DNA of 52,058 bases. It comes from Nitrospirales bacterium. Lineage in GTDB: Bacteria > Nitrospirota > Nitrospiria > Nitrospirales > UBA8639. The stretch covers positions 1 to 52,058 of the forward strand of contig JAJDBR010000244.1 in assembly GCA_029261275.1 (NCBI GenBank). Direction: 5' to 3'. Below are positions 34,482 through 43,214 of this stretch, in pieces. The notes below the pieces were generated by a model. It had not been told where the DNA came from, searched no databases, and was given only the letters and a program-made list of their open reading frames with translations. Position 1 is the stretch's first letter, and every line of letters begins with the position of its first letter. The translations under genes were made by a program, and so were the position numbers.

Positions 34482-35417
34482 TTATCCAATGGGTTTGTTG
34501 GACCTGGTGAGCACCTTAAAGACATCTTCAAGGCTCACGGTCTGGGTGGTGAGTTCCAAAAGTCCCACACCTCGAGTAATGACCATTTTCGTCAATTCTT
34601 CTCGGACATCTTCTCCAATATGGGTCTCTACGATATATGAATTGGGCGTCGGTCCAAGGGAAACCTGTATCACGCCAGGAATCTTTCCAAGTGCTTCCAA
34701 TAGGTCTAGGTCATTGTGTTTAACCGTAAGGCGTAGAGTTTCAGACTGGCGGAGTTTTGCCCCTAATTGTTCTGGTGTATCAATAGCCACGATTTGGCCT
34801 TGATGGATAATGATGACTTTTTGACAGACGGCTGTGGCCTCCGCCAAGAGATGCGTACTCAAGATGATTGTATGGGAACCCGCTAGGCTTTTTATGAGGT
34901 CGCGAATTTCCATGATCTGGTTGGGGTCTAATCCTGTGGTGGGCTCGTCCAAAATCAAAACAGGCGGATTGTGAATGAGGGCTTGAGCCAACCCTACACG
35001 TTGGCGATAGCCTCGGGACAAATTGCCAATCACTCGTCCTTGTACGTCCGTCAAGCCGGTTTGCTGGATAATAAGTTCCATGCGCTTCGGTAATTGCTCT
35101 GGTTTAATGCGTTTAATCCGTCCGACAAACGTGAGATATTCCTTGACGGTTAATTCCAAATAGAGCGGAGGTGCTTCGGGAAGGTAGCCAATATGCTTTT
35201 TGACTTCCCATGGTTCTTCTAGGCAATCAAATCCAGAAATTTGTACCGTGCCAGATGTTGGCGGCATAAAACCGGTTAAAATGCGCATGGTGGTCGTTTT
35301 GCCGGCACCATTTGGGCCCAAAAATGCGACGATTTCTCCTTTTTTTATCGAAAAAGAGATATCATCCAGGGCGGAGACCTGGCCATATTTTTTGGTGACA
35401 TGCTGAACGTCGATCAT
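34482..35417 (-). CDS. ABC transporter ATP-binding protein, GldA-like
   Basis: A 311-residue ATPase: Walker A GPNGAGKTT (residues 34-42), Q-loop near 82, signature LSRGYRQRVGLAQAL, Walker B VLILDEPTTGLDP and H-loop STHLLAEATAV. The C-terminal 80 residues, after the H-loop, form the extra domain usual for ABC-2 exporters. It is the first gene of the minus-strand Gld-like operon, so it drives the permease at 33655. Its promoter should lie in the 246 bases shared with the divergent Pal-like gene. Confidence 0.9.
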   Translation of the reverse strand: MIDVQHVTKKYGQVSALDDISFSIKKGEIVAFLGPNGAGKTTTMRILTGFMPPTSGTVQISGFDCLEEPWEVKKHIGYLPEAPPLYLELTVKEYLTFVGRIKRIKPEQLPKRMELIIQQTGLTDVQGRVIGNLSRGYRQRVGLAQALIHNPPVLILDEPTTGLDPNQIMEIRDLIKSLAGSHTIILSTHLLAEATAVCQKVIIIHQGQIVAIDTPEQLGAKLRQSETLRLTVKHNDLDLLEALGKIPGVIQVSLGPTPNSYIVETHIGEDVREELTKMVITRGVGLLELTTQTVSLEDVFKVLTRSNKPIG

Positions 35418-35551
35418 TTCAATTTTTTGGAGTGAGCCCTTGGAGCGGAAAGAGAGTAAATGTTTAGAGAAATGTAAAAAGTAGCGCTGAAATCATACCT
35501 ATGTGAAAAAAAAACCGTCAAGGTGCTAACTGAAATTGCCTTGACTTGAGA

Positions 35552-35579
35552 TTGACTCTTGTGCCTAAAGTTGTATTAT
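35552..35579 (+). promoter_or_regulatory. Sigma-70-type promoter of the Pal-like gene
   Basis: TTGACT (35552-35557), a 16-base spacer, then TATTAT (35574-35579). It would start transcription near 35586, leaving a leader of about 78 bases before the ATG at 35664. It lies between the divergent ABC ATPase and Pal-like genes. Confidence 0.65.
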
Positions 35580-35663
35580 GCGACACATTTTCTGAGGTTT
35601 GCTCGTTTCTACCAAATCTAAAAAGTGCCAAATTTGTTCAAGGTTTTAAACTGAATACTTAAG

Positions 35664-36305
35664 ATGAAGAAAAGCTTACTAGCAAATTTTGGAATCCTGG
35701 CATTCTCATTGATGTTGACGGTTGGATGTAGTTCCCTTCATGAAGTATCAGTCGTGAGTCACGGTGAAGAAGTGGCCGCAGTGGAAGCGCCGGCCTCAAC
35801 GATCGATGATTCGACGGTTCCGACGATGGAACAAGAAAAAATTGCCCCGCCCTCTCCTCTCACGCCCACTATAACCCATATTCCCAGTACCCCGTTGATT
35901 GTTCTCCCTTCTGTCAAGGATTCAGTTGCGAAAGAAATCCTTGCTCAATCTGCTGAGGACACGACCCTTCCATGGACATTACAAGATATCTTTTTTGATT
36001 ATGATCAAATGGCGATTCGGCAGGATGCGGTCCCTATATTGGAGCAAAATGCTAAGGTGCTTTTGAAGCGGTATCCCAATCGAGAGCTTGTGATTCAGGG
36101 GCATTGTGACGAGCGTGGCACTGAAGCCTACAATCTCATCTTGGGAGAACGCCGAGCTTCGTCCGTCAAGAATTATCTTGTGAGTTTAGACGTGGATGGT
36201 TCTCGGTTACGAGTCCTGAGCCTTGGAAAAAGTCAGCCATTTTGCTTGCAGCGGACTATTCCTTGTTTTCAGAAAAATCGCCGAGCGCACTTTGTGCTCA
36301 AATAA
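35664..36305 (+). CDS. Pal/OmpA-family peptidoglycan-associated lipoprotein
   Basis: A 213-residue outer-membrane lipoprotein. The signal peptide ends in the lipobox LTVGC, with lipidated Cys22. A Pro/Thr-rich linker (about 25-105) follows, then an OmpA-like peptidoglycan-binding domain (about 108-212) with IFFDYDQMAIRQDA and the Pal motif GHCDERGTEAYNLILGERRA. The linker is longer than in E. coli Pal (173 residues in all). No tolA, tolB or ybgF gene is adjacent. A sigma-70 promoter lies directly upstream. Function: tethering the outer membrane to the cell wall. Confidence 0.85.
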   Translation: MKKSLLANFGILAFSLMLTVGCSSLHEVSVVSHGEEVAAVEAPASTIDDSTVPTMEQEKIAPPSPLTPTITHIPSTPLIVLPSVKDSVAKEILAQSAEDTTLPWTLQDIFFDYDQMAIRQDAVPILEQNAKVLLKRYPNRELVIQGHCDERGTEAYNLILGERRASSVKNYLVSLDVDGSRLRVLSLGKSQPFCLQRTIPCFQKNRRAHFVLK

Positions 36306-36499
36306 CTAGTGTTCTCTTAACTTGGTGGAATATCTGAGAAGGAAGGGATTTCAACGCCCTAATCTGAAGATTTCCGCCTCTAGTTTTCCACCCTTTTGAG
36401 TTATTGTTGAAGGTAGAATCTCGGGTTAGGTTGGGCAGAAGGGTTCTTCCCCTCATTGATTATGGTGGCTTTCTCTTTCCTCACCCAAGAAGGACTTTT

Positions 36500-36871
36500 A
36501 TGAAAATTTGGATTCTTGCGGTTGGCTTTGTCGCGTTTCTGGCGCCATTGGGATGGGCAGAAGTATGGGAGTTTTCCTGTACCGAAGCCGTTTCATTACT
36601 GAAATCAGCTCAAGACCACGTTGTTCAAAAGCATGATCAATTACAGGAAGCAAAATTCAGTCTCAGGCACTCCCCTCGGACGTTTGACGGGTGCCGACGG
36701 AGTCGTCGAGGATTTGACGGGGGAAAGCTTCATTGCGTGACGCATCAATCACGACACGGGAATCTCCTCAAAGATATCCATGTTGCCCAACGTAGTCTTG
36801 ACGCAGCGAGGCAAAATTTTGATCGCCATATTAAAGATGTTCTCCGATCCTGTCCTGTTTCTTTACCTTAA
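36500..36871 (+). CDS. Small secreted protein of unknown function
   Basis: A 123-residue protein with a clear signal peptide (MKIWILAVGFVAFLAPLGWA, cleaved after about residue 20). The mature part has four cysteines (two could pair), a helical start (EAVSLLKSAQDHVVQKHDQL) and a helical end (NLLKDIHVAQRSLDAARQNF). The start at 36500 has an AAGAAGGAC ribosome site; an upstream TTG (36404) would add 32 residues without signal-peptide character. The family is not recognised. It lies 194 bases after the Pal-like gene on the same strand. Confidence 0.6.
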   Translation: MKIWILAVGFVAFLAPLGWAEVWEFSCTEAVSLLKSAQDHVVQKHDQLQEAKFSLRHSPRTFDGCRRSRRGFDGGKLHCVTHQSRHGNLLKDIHVAQRSLDAARQNFDRHIKDVLRSCPVSLP

Positions 36872-37097
36872 GATTTGACCGACCTATACCCCGTTAAATC
36901 GCTCCTTCCTTTATTTTGGCGAACAATGGGTTACAATATTCTTCCATTCGACCATTAGATTATTCTTTTCGCTTCTCATCTCCATTTTTCTGACTGTTTA
37001 GGGCAGAGAAAATCTTGTTTAAAATTATGTGATCATGTAAATTACCTACGGGTTGTTCTGGTGATTTGTCTGTACATGGTTATGCGACTTTATTGAT

Positions 37098-37889
37098 ATG
37101 TTTAGTCTAAAAAAATTCCTAGCGCCTCTTTTCTTCCCTATTTCAATTTGTGTCGAGCTTATTATGCTTGGATTGGTGGTATTGGTTTTTTCTCGGAAGC
37201 AGAAAACGGGGAAGGTGTTAGTTGCGATGGGTATGGTTATCCTTGTGCTATGTAGTATGGAAGGGGTCTCGGGGCGAATCTTGGGTACGCTTGAATCACA
37301 ATATCCTCCATTGAAGTTAGCAGAGGTGTTGCCATATAAAAATGGGGTGATAGATGCGTCATCTGTGAAGTGGATCGTGGTGTTGGCCAGTGGGATAACC
37401 GGGGATCCATCTTTGCCCATTCAGCTACAAATTTCTCATCATTCACGTGTTCGGCTGGTTGAGGCCATTCGTCTCTATCATATCCTCTCTGGCAGTAAAA
37501 TTATCTTGACGGGAGGAATAGGATTTGACGGCCCTCCTCAAGCGACGATCTTGAGTCGCGTGGCGGAACAATTAGGCGTGGCCAAATCAGATATTGTGTT
37601 AGAAGTCGAATCTCGTGATACTAAAGACCATCCCTTATATATTCGACATCTTGTGGAAGATGAGCCATTTATTCTGGTAACGAGTGCGTTTCATATGCCA
37701 CGGGCAATGAAGTTATTTGTGAAGCAGGGGCTTTCCCCAATCCCTGCTCCCTCTGGCCGTTGGAAGCCTGCAAAAAACATTTGGTCGACTGGCAATTTTT
37801 TTCCTAGTGCTTCAGGCCTTCGGTTGTCCGAACTCGCTTACCATGAATACATAGGGATCACTTGGGCCTGGGTTCGTGGTCAAATTTAA
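37098..37889 (+). CDS. YdcF/ElyC-like DUF218 membrane protein
   Basis: A 263-residue protein with two N-terminal membrane helices (about 8-32 and 41-57) and a DUF218 domain (about 93-250). Features: IVVLASGITGD, RLVEAIRLYHILSGSKIILTGG, ILEVESRDT-like LEVESRDTKDHP, and FILVTSAFHMPRAMKLF, all typical of the family. In E. coli the homologue ElyC affects peptidoglycan synthesis at low temperature and acts near undecaprenyl-phosphate metabolism. The same role here is inferred. The gene seems to be transcribed alone. Confidence 0.85.
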   Translation: MFSLKKFLAPLFFPISICVELIMLGLVVLVFSRKQKTGKVLVAMGMVILVLCSMEGVSGRILGTLESQYPPLKLAEVLPYKNGVIDASSVKWIVVLASGITGDPSLPIQLQISHHSRVRLVEAIRLYHILSGSKIILTGGIGFDGPPQATILSRVAEQLGVAKSDIVLEVESRDTKDHPLYIRHLVEDEPFILVTSAFHMPRAMKLFVKQGLSPIPAPSGRWKPAKNIWSTGNFFPSASGLRLSELAYHEYIGITWAWVRGQI

Positions 37890-38019
37890 GCCATTTTTTA
37901 GAAATTTGTCCTTGATTTTTCTCCGATTTGAGATCTTCGCCCCCTTTTTTCTGGGCTTTCTTTGTCCGATATAGATAGCGTGACCTTCGAATATTGGCAT
38001 GCTAATAAAGGAAGCCCTT

Positions 38020-38373
38020 ATGAAGTATAGAGGTAAACAACAGGCAATGAATCTTGGAGATATTATGCCGGGGATGTATCTATTCACCTTGACGTTGTTC
38101 TTTTTGTTAGGGGGATGTAGTATTTGGAATGGGTATTTAGATCCGGATTACGGATCGAGCCGCGCAGACCTATTGTGCCACCCGTATGGAGAGTGTTCGC
38201 AAGGAACTTGGGTGGCAATTGATGAAATTGGTCAAGACGCAACTATTGCAAAGTTAGAATGCCGTGAGGTGGTTGACCAGCGGTATGGGAATGAGTGGTG
38301 GGCAGATTCAGTGGCGAGAGGTCTAGAAATTGGAAAATGTATGGAGAAAAAAGGCTATAGGTTGAAACAGTAA
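38020..38373 (+). CDS. Small putative lipoprotein
   Basis: A 117-residue protein from the ATG at 38020, which has an AAAGGAAGCC ribosome site; an ATG at 37999 would overlap that site. Residues 20-36 are hydrophobic (MYLFTLTLFFLLGGC) and end in a lipobox-like LLGGC, so the mature protein probably starts at that cysteine. Four further cysteines follow (HPYGEC, LECREV, EIGKCM and DLLC). The family is not recognised. No gene lies within 750 bases downstream. Confidence 0.55.
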   Translation: MKYRGKQQAMNLGDIMPGMYLFTLTLFFLLGGCSIWNGYLDPDYGSSRADLLCHPYGECSQGTWVAIDEIGQDATIAKLECREVVDQRYGNEWWADSVARGLEIGKCMEKKGYRLKQ

Positions 38374-39129
38374 GAATTGGGACGCCTTATTTAACCGTAT
38401 CTAGGGAGAGTCCCTTCATTCTTCTTGGCAGGGGGTTTTGCGGAGTCCCCCAGGTTGTTGCCTGAATCCAAGCCCTGGCACTTATCATGAATAGTATAAA
38501 TAACATGTTGTCTTGAATCATTCCCCCTCCTTGTGATTTCGTTTCAGGAAAGTCTTTATTTTTCATCAACCCCTTCCTAAAATCATGATATATTGGCTTC
38601 TTGGGTAAGTTTGTTAAAGCTTTTTCTGTAGTCTTCGTTGTGGGTTCAATATATGAAATCGTGAGATATGGTTTTGAGACCTGTGCCGTAGCAGAAGTGA
38701 AACGGAATATTGCAAGCGCCCTCTGTGATGAGACCGATTGATTCTACTTGGGCATCCTAAGTGTGGGTGAAGGTTGAGAAATGGCTGGTGTCGCTGGAGA
38801 ATTTCCTGGAGGTGGCTGAGATAGTAAGCAGGAGGGCCGAAACCCACACAGTGCTATATTAAAAAGTTCTTGAGAAGCAGGTGGCGACCACACGAGGATA
38901 AGTAAGAGGAAAAAAAGGCGACAAACAAGAAAGCTCGCGGCAGCATGGAGAGTTTTTTAAAGAAATGATTTAGCCAAGTCAGGAAATTCAAACGAATAAT
39001 AAAAGAGGTGTCTCTTAACAATGGAAACATATTCGGCTGTGGCACAGGTTTTAGGGGAAATAGTGGTGAAAGGGCGAAATGCTCTGAGGGTCTTCCTCAT
39101 TTAGCTGCCCGAAAGGATCTCGTCTTCTT
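38374..39129. other. Long intergenic region, possibly with a structured RNA
   Basis: About 750 bases without a convincing gene. Minus-strand frames (38387-38569, 38614-38847, 38854-39045) have no ribosome sites and no family resemblance. An 8-bp long-range pairing TGTGGGTT (38639-38646) with AACCCACA (38841-38848) would enclose about 200 bases, so an RNA gene is possible. I could not match it to 6S, tmRNA, SRP or RNase P RNA by eye. Confidence 0.35.
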
Positions 39130-39708
39130 ATGAAAAAAGTTAAACCCAGCCATTCACCGACAAAAGTGCTGCGGAGTGCAAAATCGTTTAAGAAGCCGAC
39201 TCATCTCAGGATTGTGAAAAGTCCAAACAAAGTGTTTAAAGAACTAAAGTTGTTTGCGACGGATGTTGATGGGGTGTTGACCGATGCTGGGATGTATTAT
39301 AGCGAGTCAGGAGAAGAGTTGAAGAAATTTAATACTCGCGATGGAATGGGAATAAAGTTATTGCAGGGTGAGGGTGTCATGGTGGCTATCATCACCGGGG
39401 AAGAAACAAAGGTTGTTACACGCCGTGCGAAAAAATTAGGTATTACGGAAGTCTTTCAAGGGTCGAAGGACAAGGTGTCCGTTTTAACGCATTTGTCTAA
39501 AAAATTTGCTATTCCATTTGACCAAATGGCCTATATGGGGGACGATGTCAATGATCTAGGTGCATTGCAGGCAGTAGGGTATGCCGCTGCTCCAGCGGAT
39601 TGTGTCGACCAGGTTCGTCAGGGGGTCCATTATATTTGTCAGAAAAACGGGGGAGCGGGAGCTGTTCGAGAAGTTATTGATATGATTTTGGCCGCAAGAA
39701 AACGGTAA
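39130..39708 (+). CDS. kdsC: Kdo-8-phosphate phosphatase
   Basis: A HAD-superfamily phosphatase that hydrolyses Kdo-8-phosphate to Kdo, feeding waaA. Motifs: LFATDVDGVLTDAGM (nucleophile and acid Asp near residues 42-46), NTRDGMGIKLLQ (KdsC-type tetramer signature), ITGEE and YMGDDVNDLGAL (motif 4). The N-terminal 38 basic residues (MKKVKPSHSPTKVLRSAK) are not part of the usual family; a later start is possible but none has a ribosome site. No kdsA, kdsB or kdsD is next to it. Sialic- or pseudaminic-type phosphatases of the YrbI group are alternatives. Confidence 0.85.
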   Translation: MKKVKPSHSPTKVLRSAKSFKKPTHLRIVKSPNKVFKELKLFATDVDGVLTDAGMYYSESGEELKKFNTRDGMGIKLLQGEGVMVAIITGEETKVVTRRAKKLGITEVFQGSKDKVSVLTHLSKKFAIPFDQMAYMGDDVNDLGALQAVGYAAAPADCVDQVRQGVHYICQKNGGAGAVREVIDMILAARKR

Positions 39709-39843
39709 AGAAATATTAGGGGGGAGTTTTGAGTTTTGAGAACAGAGTTCCGATATTAGGGTATAGAGGGCCTAGGAATTGTCAGGTGATCTTGAAAAAA
39801 GGGTAGAAGTCATCGTCATGGTAAAGACAACAGAGGATCAATC

Positions 39844-41292
39844 ATGAATGATCATGTGTTTGGCGTCATCTTAGCTGGGGGAAGTGGCACTCGCTTTTGG
39901 CCGTTGAGTCGCGAGCGATTTCCGAAGCAATTATTGCGAATTATCGGAGAACGGACCCTGTTACAACAGACCTTTGAGCGCCTCATCCAACATATTTCAG
40001 CTAAACAGATGATGATTGTGACGAATGAAATTCAAGCTGAGCCAACTCGGCTTCAATTGAATGATTGGAAAGATGACCTAACAGACAACATTATCCTTGA
40101 ACCGGAGGGCCGAAATACCGCGCCGGCCATTGCCCTCTCCGCCTTACAACTTCTACATCGAGACCCTGAGGCAGTGATGGTGGTAGTTCCTGCTGATCAT
40201 GTGGTTAAAGCTTCGAAGAAATTCATGAAGGCCGTGCTATTTGCCACGAAATTAGCGAAACAAGGTCATTTAGTGACATTTGGTATTTATCCTTCCAGGC
40301 CAGAGACGGGATACGGGTATATTCAGCCCAACACACGCAAACAAGTAGGCTCTCAAGGAGCGTTTGTCGGGTATTCAGTTACAAAATTTGTTGAGAAACC
40401 TAATCTTCCCACGGCCAAACGCTATTGTCGATCAAAGAACTATTTTTGGAATAGCGGAATATTTGTCTGGAAAGCGTCGAGTATTCTCGAAGAATTGGCT
40501 TTGCAGCAACCAAAATTGTCAAAAATATTGAACAATCTTGCTCGTCATGTAGGGACACCGGAATTTCCCGCGTCTCTTCGAAAAGCGTACGGCAAGATGC
40601 CCTCATTGTCGATTGACCATGCCGTGATGGAGCAGTCGGTTCGTAGTGTTGTCGTACCAGTAGATTTTGGGTGGTCGGATGTGGGGAGTTGGGGAAGTCT
40701 GGAGGAAGTTGCTCCTCTTGATAAAGATGGGAACGTGCGGAATGGCAATATTATTGATATCGGTAGCCGGAATTCAGTTTTGTTTGGGGAGCGTCGAATG
40801 GTTGCAACAATCGGACTCGACAATATGGTTGTTGTCGATACGCCTGATGCCACCCTCGTTTGTCCGAAAGATCGAGCCCAAGATGTGAAAGCCATTGTTA
40901 GTCTTCTTAAACAGCAACAGGCCCCTGAACATTTGGAGCATCGAAGGGTTCAGCGTCCTTGGGGTGCTTACACGGTTTTAGAAGAAGGGCAGGGGTATAA
41001 AGTGAAGCGGATCGAAGTCGTTCCGGGAAAGCGGCTGTCATTGCAACTGCATCATCAACGAAGTGAACATTGGGTGGTAATTGCAGGGACCGCACGAGTG
41101 ACTCGCGGTGAGGAAGTGTATGATTTGCAGGCGGGAATGAGTACGGGGATTCCCAAAGAAACCGCCCATCGATTAGAAAACCCTGGGCAAGCGCTATTAG
41201 AAATAATTGAAATTCAAAATGGTCCCTATCTAGGTGAGGACGATATTGTGCGACTGAAGGATGATTTCGGACGGATGCCACTCGTTCGCTAG
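39844..41292 (+). CDS. manC: Mannose-1-phosphate guanylyltransferase / mannose-6-phosphate isomerase
   Basis: A bifunctional type II enzyme of 482 residues giving GDP-mannose. The N-terminal nucleotidyltransferase domain (about 1-290) shows ILAGGSGTRFWPLSRERFPKQ-type residues 8-27 with the pyrophosphorylase loop GGSGTRFWP, then VVPADHVV and FVEKPNL. The C-terminal cupin (about 350-480) shows RPWGAYTVLEEG and LQLHHQRSEHWVV, the PMI metal site. A ribosome site (AGAGGAT) precedes the ATG. The phosphomannomutase gene follows 37 bases later, so the two make GDP-mannose for the glycosyltransferases of the window. Confidence 0.92.
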   Translation: MNDHVFGVILAGGSGTRFWPLSRERFPKQLLRIIGERTLLQQTFERLIQHISAKQMMIVTNEIQAEPTRLQLNDWKDDLTDNIILEPEGRNTAPAIALSALQLLHRDPEAVMVVVPADHVVKASKKFMKAVLFATKLAKQGHLVTFGIYPSRPETGYGYIQPNTRKQVGSQGAFVGYSVTKFVEKPNLPTAKRYCRSKNYFWNSGIFVWKASSILEELALQQPKLSKILNNLARHVGTPEFPASLRKAYGKMPSLSIDHAVMEQSVRSVVVPVDFGWSDVGSWGSLEEVAPLDKDGNVRNGNIIDIGSRNSVLFGERRMVATIGLDNMVVVDTPDATLVCPKDRAQDVKAIVSLLKQQQAPEHLEHRRVQRPWGAYTVLEEGQGYKVKRIEVVPGKRLSLQLHHQRSEHWVVIAGTARVTRGEEVYDLQAGMSTGIPKETAHRLENPGQALLEIIEIQNGPYLGEDDIVRLKDDFGRMPLVR

Positions 41293-41329
41293 GTTTCTTG
41301 GTTGAAGTAGGCAGGTGAAAGGACGCAAA

Positions 41330-42727
41330 ATGGGTATTTTTCGAGAATATGATATCCGGGGAATTGTGGAAAAGGATTTGACTTCTGATGTGGTGGAGAA
41401 AATTGGGCGAGCGTATGGCACCTTAGCGAAAGAACGAGGTGTCCAGACCATTTCAGTTGGGCGTGACGGTCGATTAACCTCCTCGGCCCTCAGAGATCAA
41501 TTAATCGCTGGGCTGATAGGGACCGGGGTTAATGTGGTTGATTTGGGGCTGTGTGCTACCCCGTTGTTATATTTTTCCCTGTTTCATTGTGACGTGGATG
41601 GAGGCATTATGATCACAGGTAGTCATAATGCGGCAGAATATAATGGTTTCAAAATGTGTGTGGGAAAGGAAGCGATTTACGGCGAAAATATACAACGTTT
41701 AAAGGAAATTTTTGATAATGAACAATTTGCTTCTGGAATGGGAACAGTTGTTGAGGAAACGATAATTCCAGAGTATCTGGCCTTTTTGAAAGGGCAGTTC
41801 TCCTCTGTGCGAGCAGACCACCTTCGGGTCGTGATTGATTGTGGAAATGGTGCGGCCTCTCTTGTAGCCAAAGAAGCACTTGAACAATTAGGTTGTCAGG
41901 TCACTGGGTTGTATTGTGATTTGGATGGTAATTTTCCGAATCATCATCCAGATCCGACTGTTGTGGGAAATCTAGCGGACTTGGTTAGTACGGTCAAAGA
42001 GATCAAGGCTCATGTAGGTATTGGGTACGATGGCGATGCAGATAGAATCGGCGTGATTGATGAGCATGGCGAGATTTTGTGGGGGGATCGCTTGTTGCTG
42101 CTATTTGCCAGAGATGTGTTAGATAAGCATCCGGGGAGTACCTTTATCTCTGAAGTCAAAGCCTCGAAGGTTTTCTATGATGATATTCCCAAGCGAGGTG
42201 GTCGTGCCATAATGTGGAAAACGGGTCATTCCATTATCAAAGCCAAAATGAAGGAAGAGAAAGCTGTCTTGGCGGGAGAAATGTCTGGTCATGTGTTTTT
42301 TGCTGATCGGTATTATGGCTATGATGATGCTATTTATGCTTCATGTCGCCTCATTGAAATACTGGTTGAAAAAGAAAAACCGCTTTCGTGTCTTTTATCT
42401 GATGTCCCTGACACCGTTGTCACTCCGGAAATTCGTGTGGATTGTTCAGATGATCAGAAGTTCCAGCTTGTGGCGGCGATAACGCAACGGCTTCAGGCCA
42501 TCGCAAGAACACAAGATCAGCACACAAGGCCATTGTCCATTCGAGAATTGATTACGATTGATGGCGTTCGAGTCTGCTTTGAGAACGGTTGGGGGCTTAT
42601 TCGAGCATCTAATACGCAGCCTGCCCTGGTTTTACGGTTTGAAGCCGGGTCGCAGGAACAATTATCTCAGATACAGGACTATTTAGAATCGCAACTCGCT
42701 GAGGTCAGTCAGACCCTCAACATATAA
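41330..42727 (+). CDS. manB: Phosphomannomutase/phosphoglucomutase
   Basis: An alpha-D-phosphohexomutase of 465 residues converting mannose-6-phosphate to mannose-1-phosphate, the step before ManC. Motifs: FREYDIRGIV at the start, the phosphoserine loop ITGSHNAAEYNG (the Ser is present; the usual Ala/Pro are Gly/Ala), metal site GYDGDADRIG, sugar loop GEMSGH and phosphate-binding RASNTQPALVLRFE. The ATG at 41330 has AAAGGACGC as ribosome site; a GTG at 41315 is less likely. AlgC-type dual activity on glucose is possible. Confidence 0.9.
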   Translation: MGIFREYDIRGIVEKDLTSDVVEKIGRAYGTLAKERGVQTISVGRDGRLTSSALRDQLIAGLIGTGVNVVDLGLCATPLLYFSLFHCDVDGGIMITGSHNAAEYNGFKMCVGKEAIYGENIQRLKEIFDNEQFASGMGTVVEETIIPEYLAFLKGQFSSVRADHLRVVIDCGNGAASLVAKEALEQLGCQVTGLYCDLDGNFPNHHPDPTVVGNLADLVSTVKEIKAHVGIGYDGDADRIGVIDEHGEILWGDRLLLLFARDVLDKHPGSTFISEVKASKVFYDDIPKRGGRAIMWKTGHSIIKAKMKEEKAVLAGEMSGHVFFADRYYGYDDAIYASCRLIEILVEKEKPLSCLLSDVPDTVVTPEIRVDCSDDQKFQLVAAITQRLQAIARTQDQHTRPLSIRELITIDGVRVCFENGWGLIRASNTQPALVLRFEAGSQEQLSQIQDYLESQLAEVSQTLNI

Positions 42728-42816
42728 TAAGAGTACAAATTTTTGATCTCCTTGGGTTTTCTGCTCGTTAGTTTAATGGGTCAATGATGACAGATGTTGG
42801 AATTAAGAGACCGTGT

Positions 42817-42836
42817 GATGTGATAAGCGTCACATC
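42817..42836. promoter_or_regulatory. Perfect CRP/FNR-type palindrome
   Basis: GATGTGA-TAAGCG-TCACATC: two 7-bp arms in perfect inverted repeat with a 6-base spacer, containing TGTGA-N6-TCACA, the CRP core. It lies about 130 bases upstream of the predicted start of the yacL promoter and 90 bases past manB. A Crp/Fnr regulator is encoded at 25013-25708, but its helix resembles FNR more than CRP. Confidence 0.55.
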
Positions 42837-42922
42837 TTGGTTATGCCTGCCAGCCTGATTTTCACGAAAGCCTTCTTGCCTCTGTTCCCTTTTTAAAACC
42901 AAAGAGTTTTCCCAACGTATGA

Positions 42923-42951
42923 TTGCTCCTTCATGCAGAAAGGCTTATAAT
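42923..42951 (+). promoter_or_regulatory. Sigma-70-type promoter upstream of yacL
   Basis: TTGCTC (42923-42928), a 17-base spacer and a consensus TATAAT (42946-42951). Transcription would start near 42958, giving a leader of about 257 bases before yacL. It probably drives yacL-ispD-ispF-cysE. Confidence 0.65.
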
Positions 42952-43017
42952 ACTAATTCCTACCCTCGGTAATGGATATTCCAACGGATGATTCCACCAC
43001 TTTCTCAATCTTCCAAA

Positions 43018-43197
43018 ATGCGTTTTGAGCCGTTTACCCCTTTGGTGGAGATTGCGGATCTTTTCAACATAATGAGGACTCAGGAAAGCAGCAATTGTTG
43101 AATGGGAATTGAAGTCATTCACGATTTGTGCAATATTTATCGTCGAAGTGAAGTGCTCAAGACAGAAGATGGTCTTCTGTCTGAATCACAAATCTAA
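43018..43197 (+). other. Two short in-frame reading frames in the yacL leader
   Basis: A 27-codon frame (43018-43101, reading MRFEPFTPLVEIADLF...) ends in TGA and is followed at once, in the same frame, by an ATG opening a 31-codon frame (43102-43197, MGIEVIHDLCNIYRR...). The amino acid make-up looks protein-like, as if one short gene were split by a stop codon. The ribosome sites are weak. This could be a decayed gene, a leader peptide pair or chance. Confidence 0.35.
43160..43182 (+). promoter_or_regulatory. Perfect hairpin in the yacL leader
   Basis: AGACAGAAGA-TGG-TCTTCTGTCT, a 10-bp perfect stem with a 3-base loop, 32 bases before the yacL ATG. No T tract follows, so it is not a standard terminator; it may affect translation or RNA stability. 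Confidence 0.5.
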
Positions 43198-43214
43198 GAG
43201 AAGGAGAATCTCGT

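Noticed and set aside
38614-38847. Minus-strand frame of 77 codons in the gap before kdsC
   Set aside because: Composition is His/Arg/Leu-rich without pattern, with no ribosome site; better explained as non-coding sequence.
43099-43101. TGA in the yacL leader as selenocysteine codon
   Set aside because: No selenocysteine-type motif or insertion hairpin directly after it, and an ATG follows at once; a plain stop is simpler.
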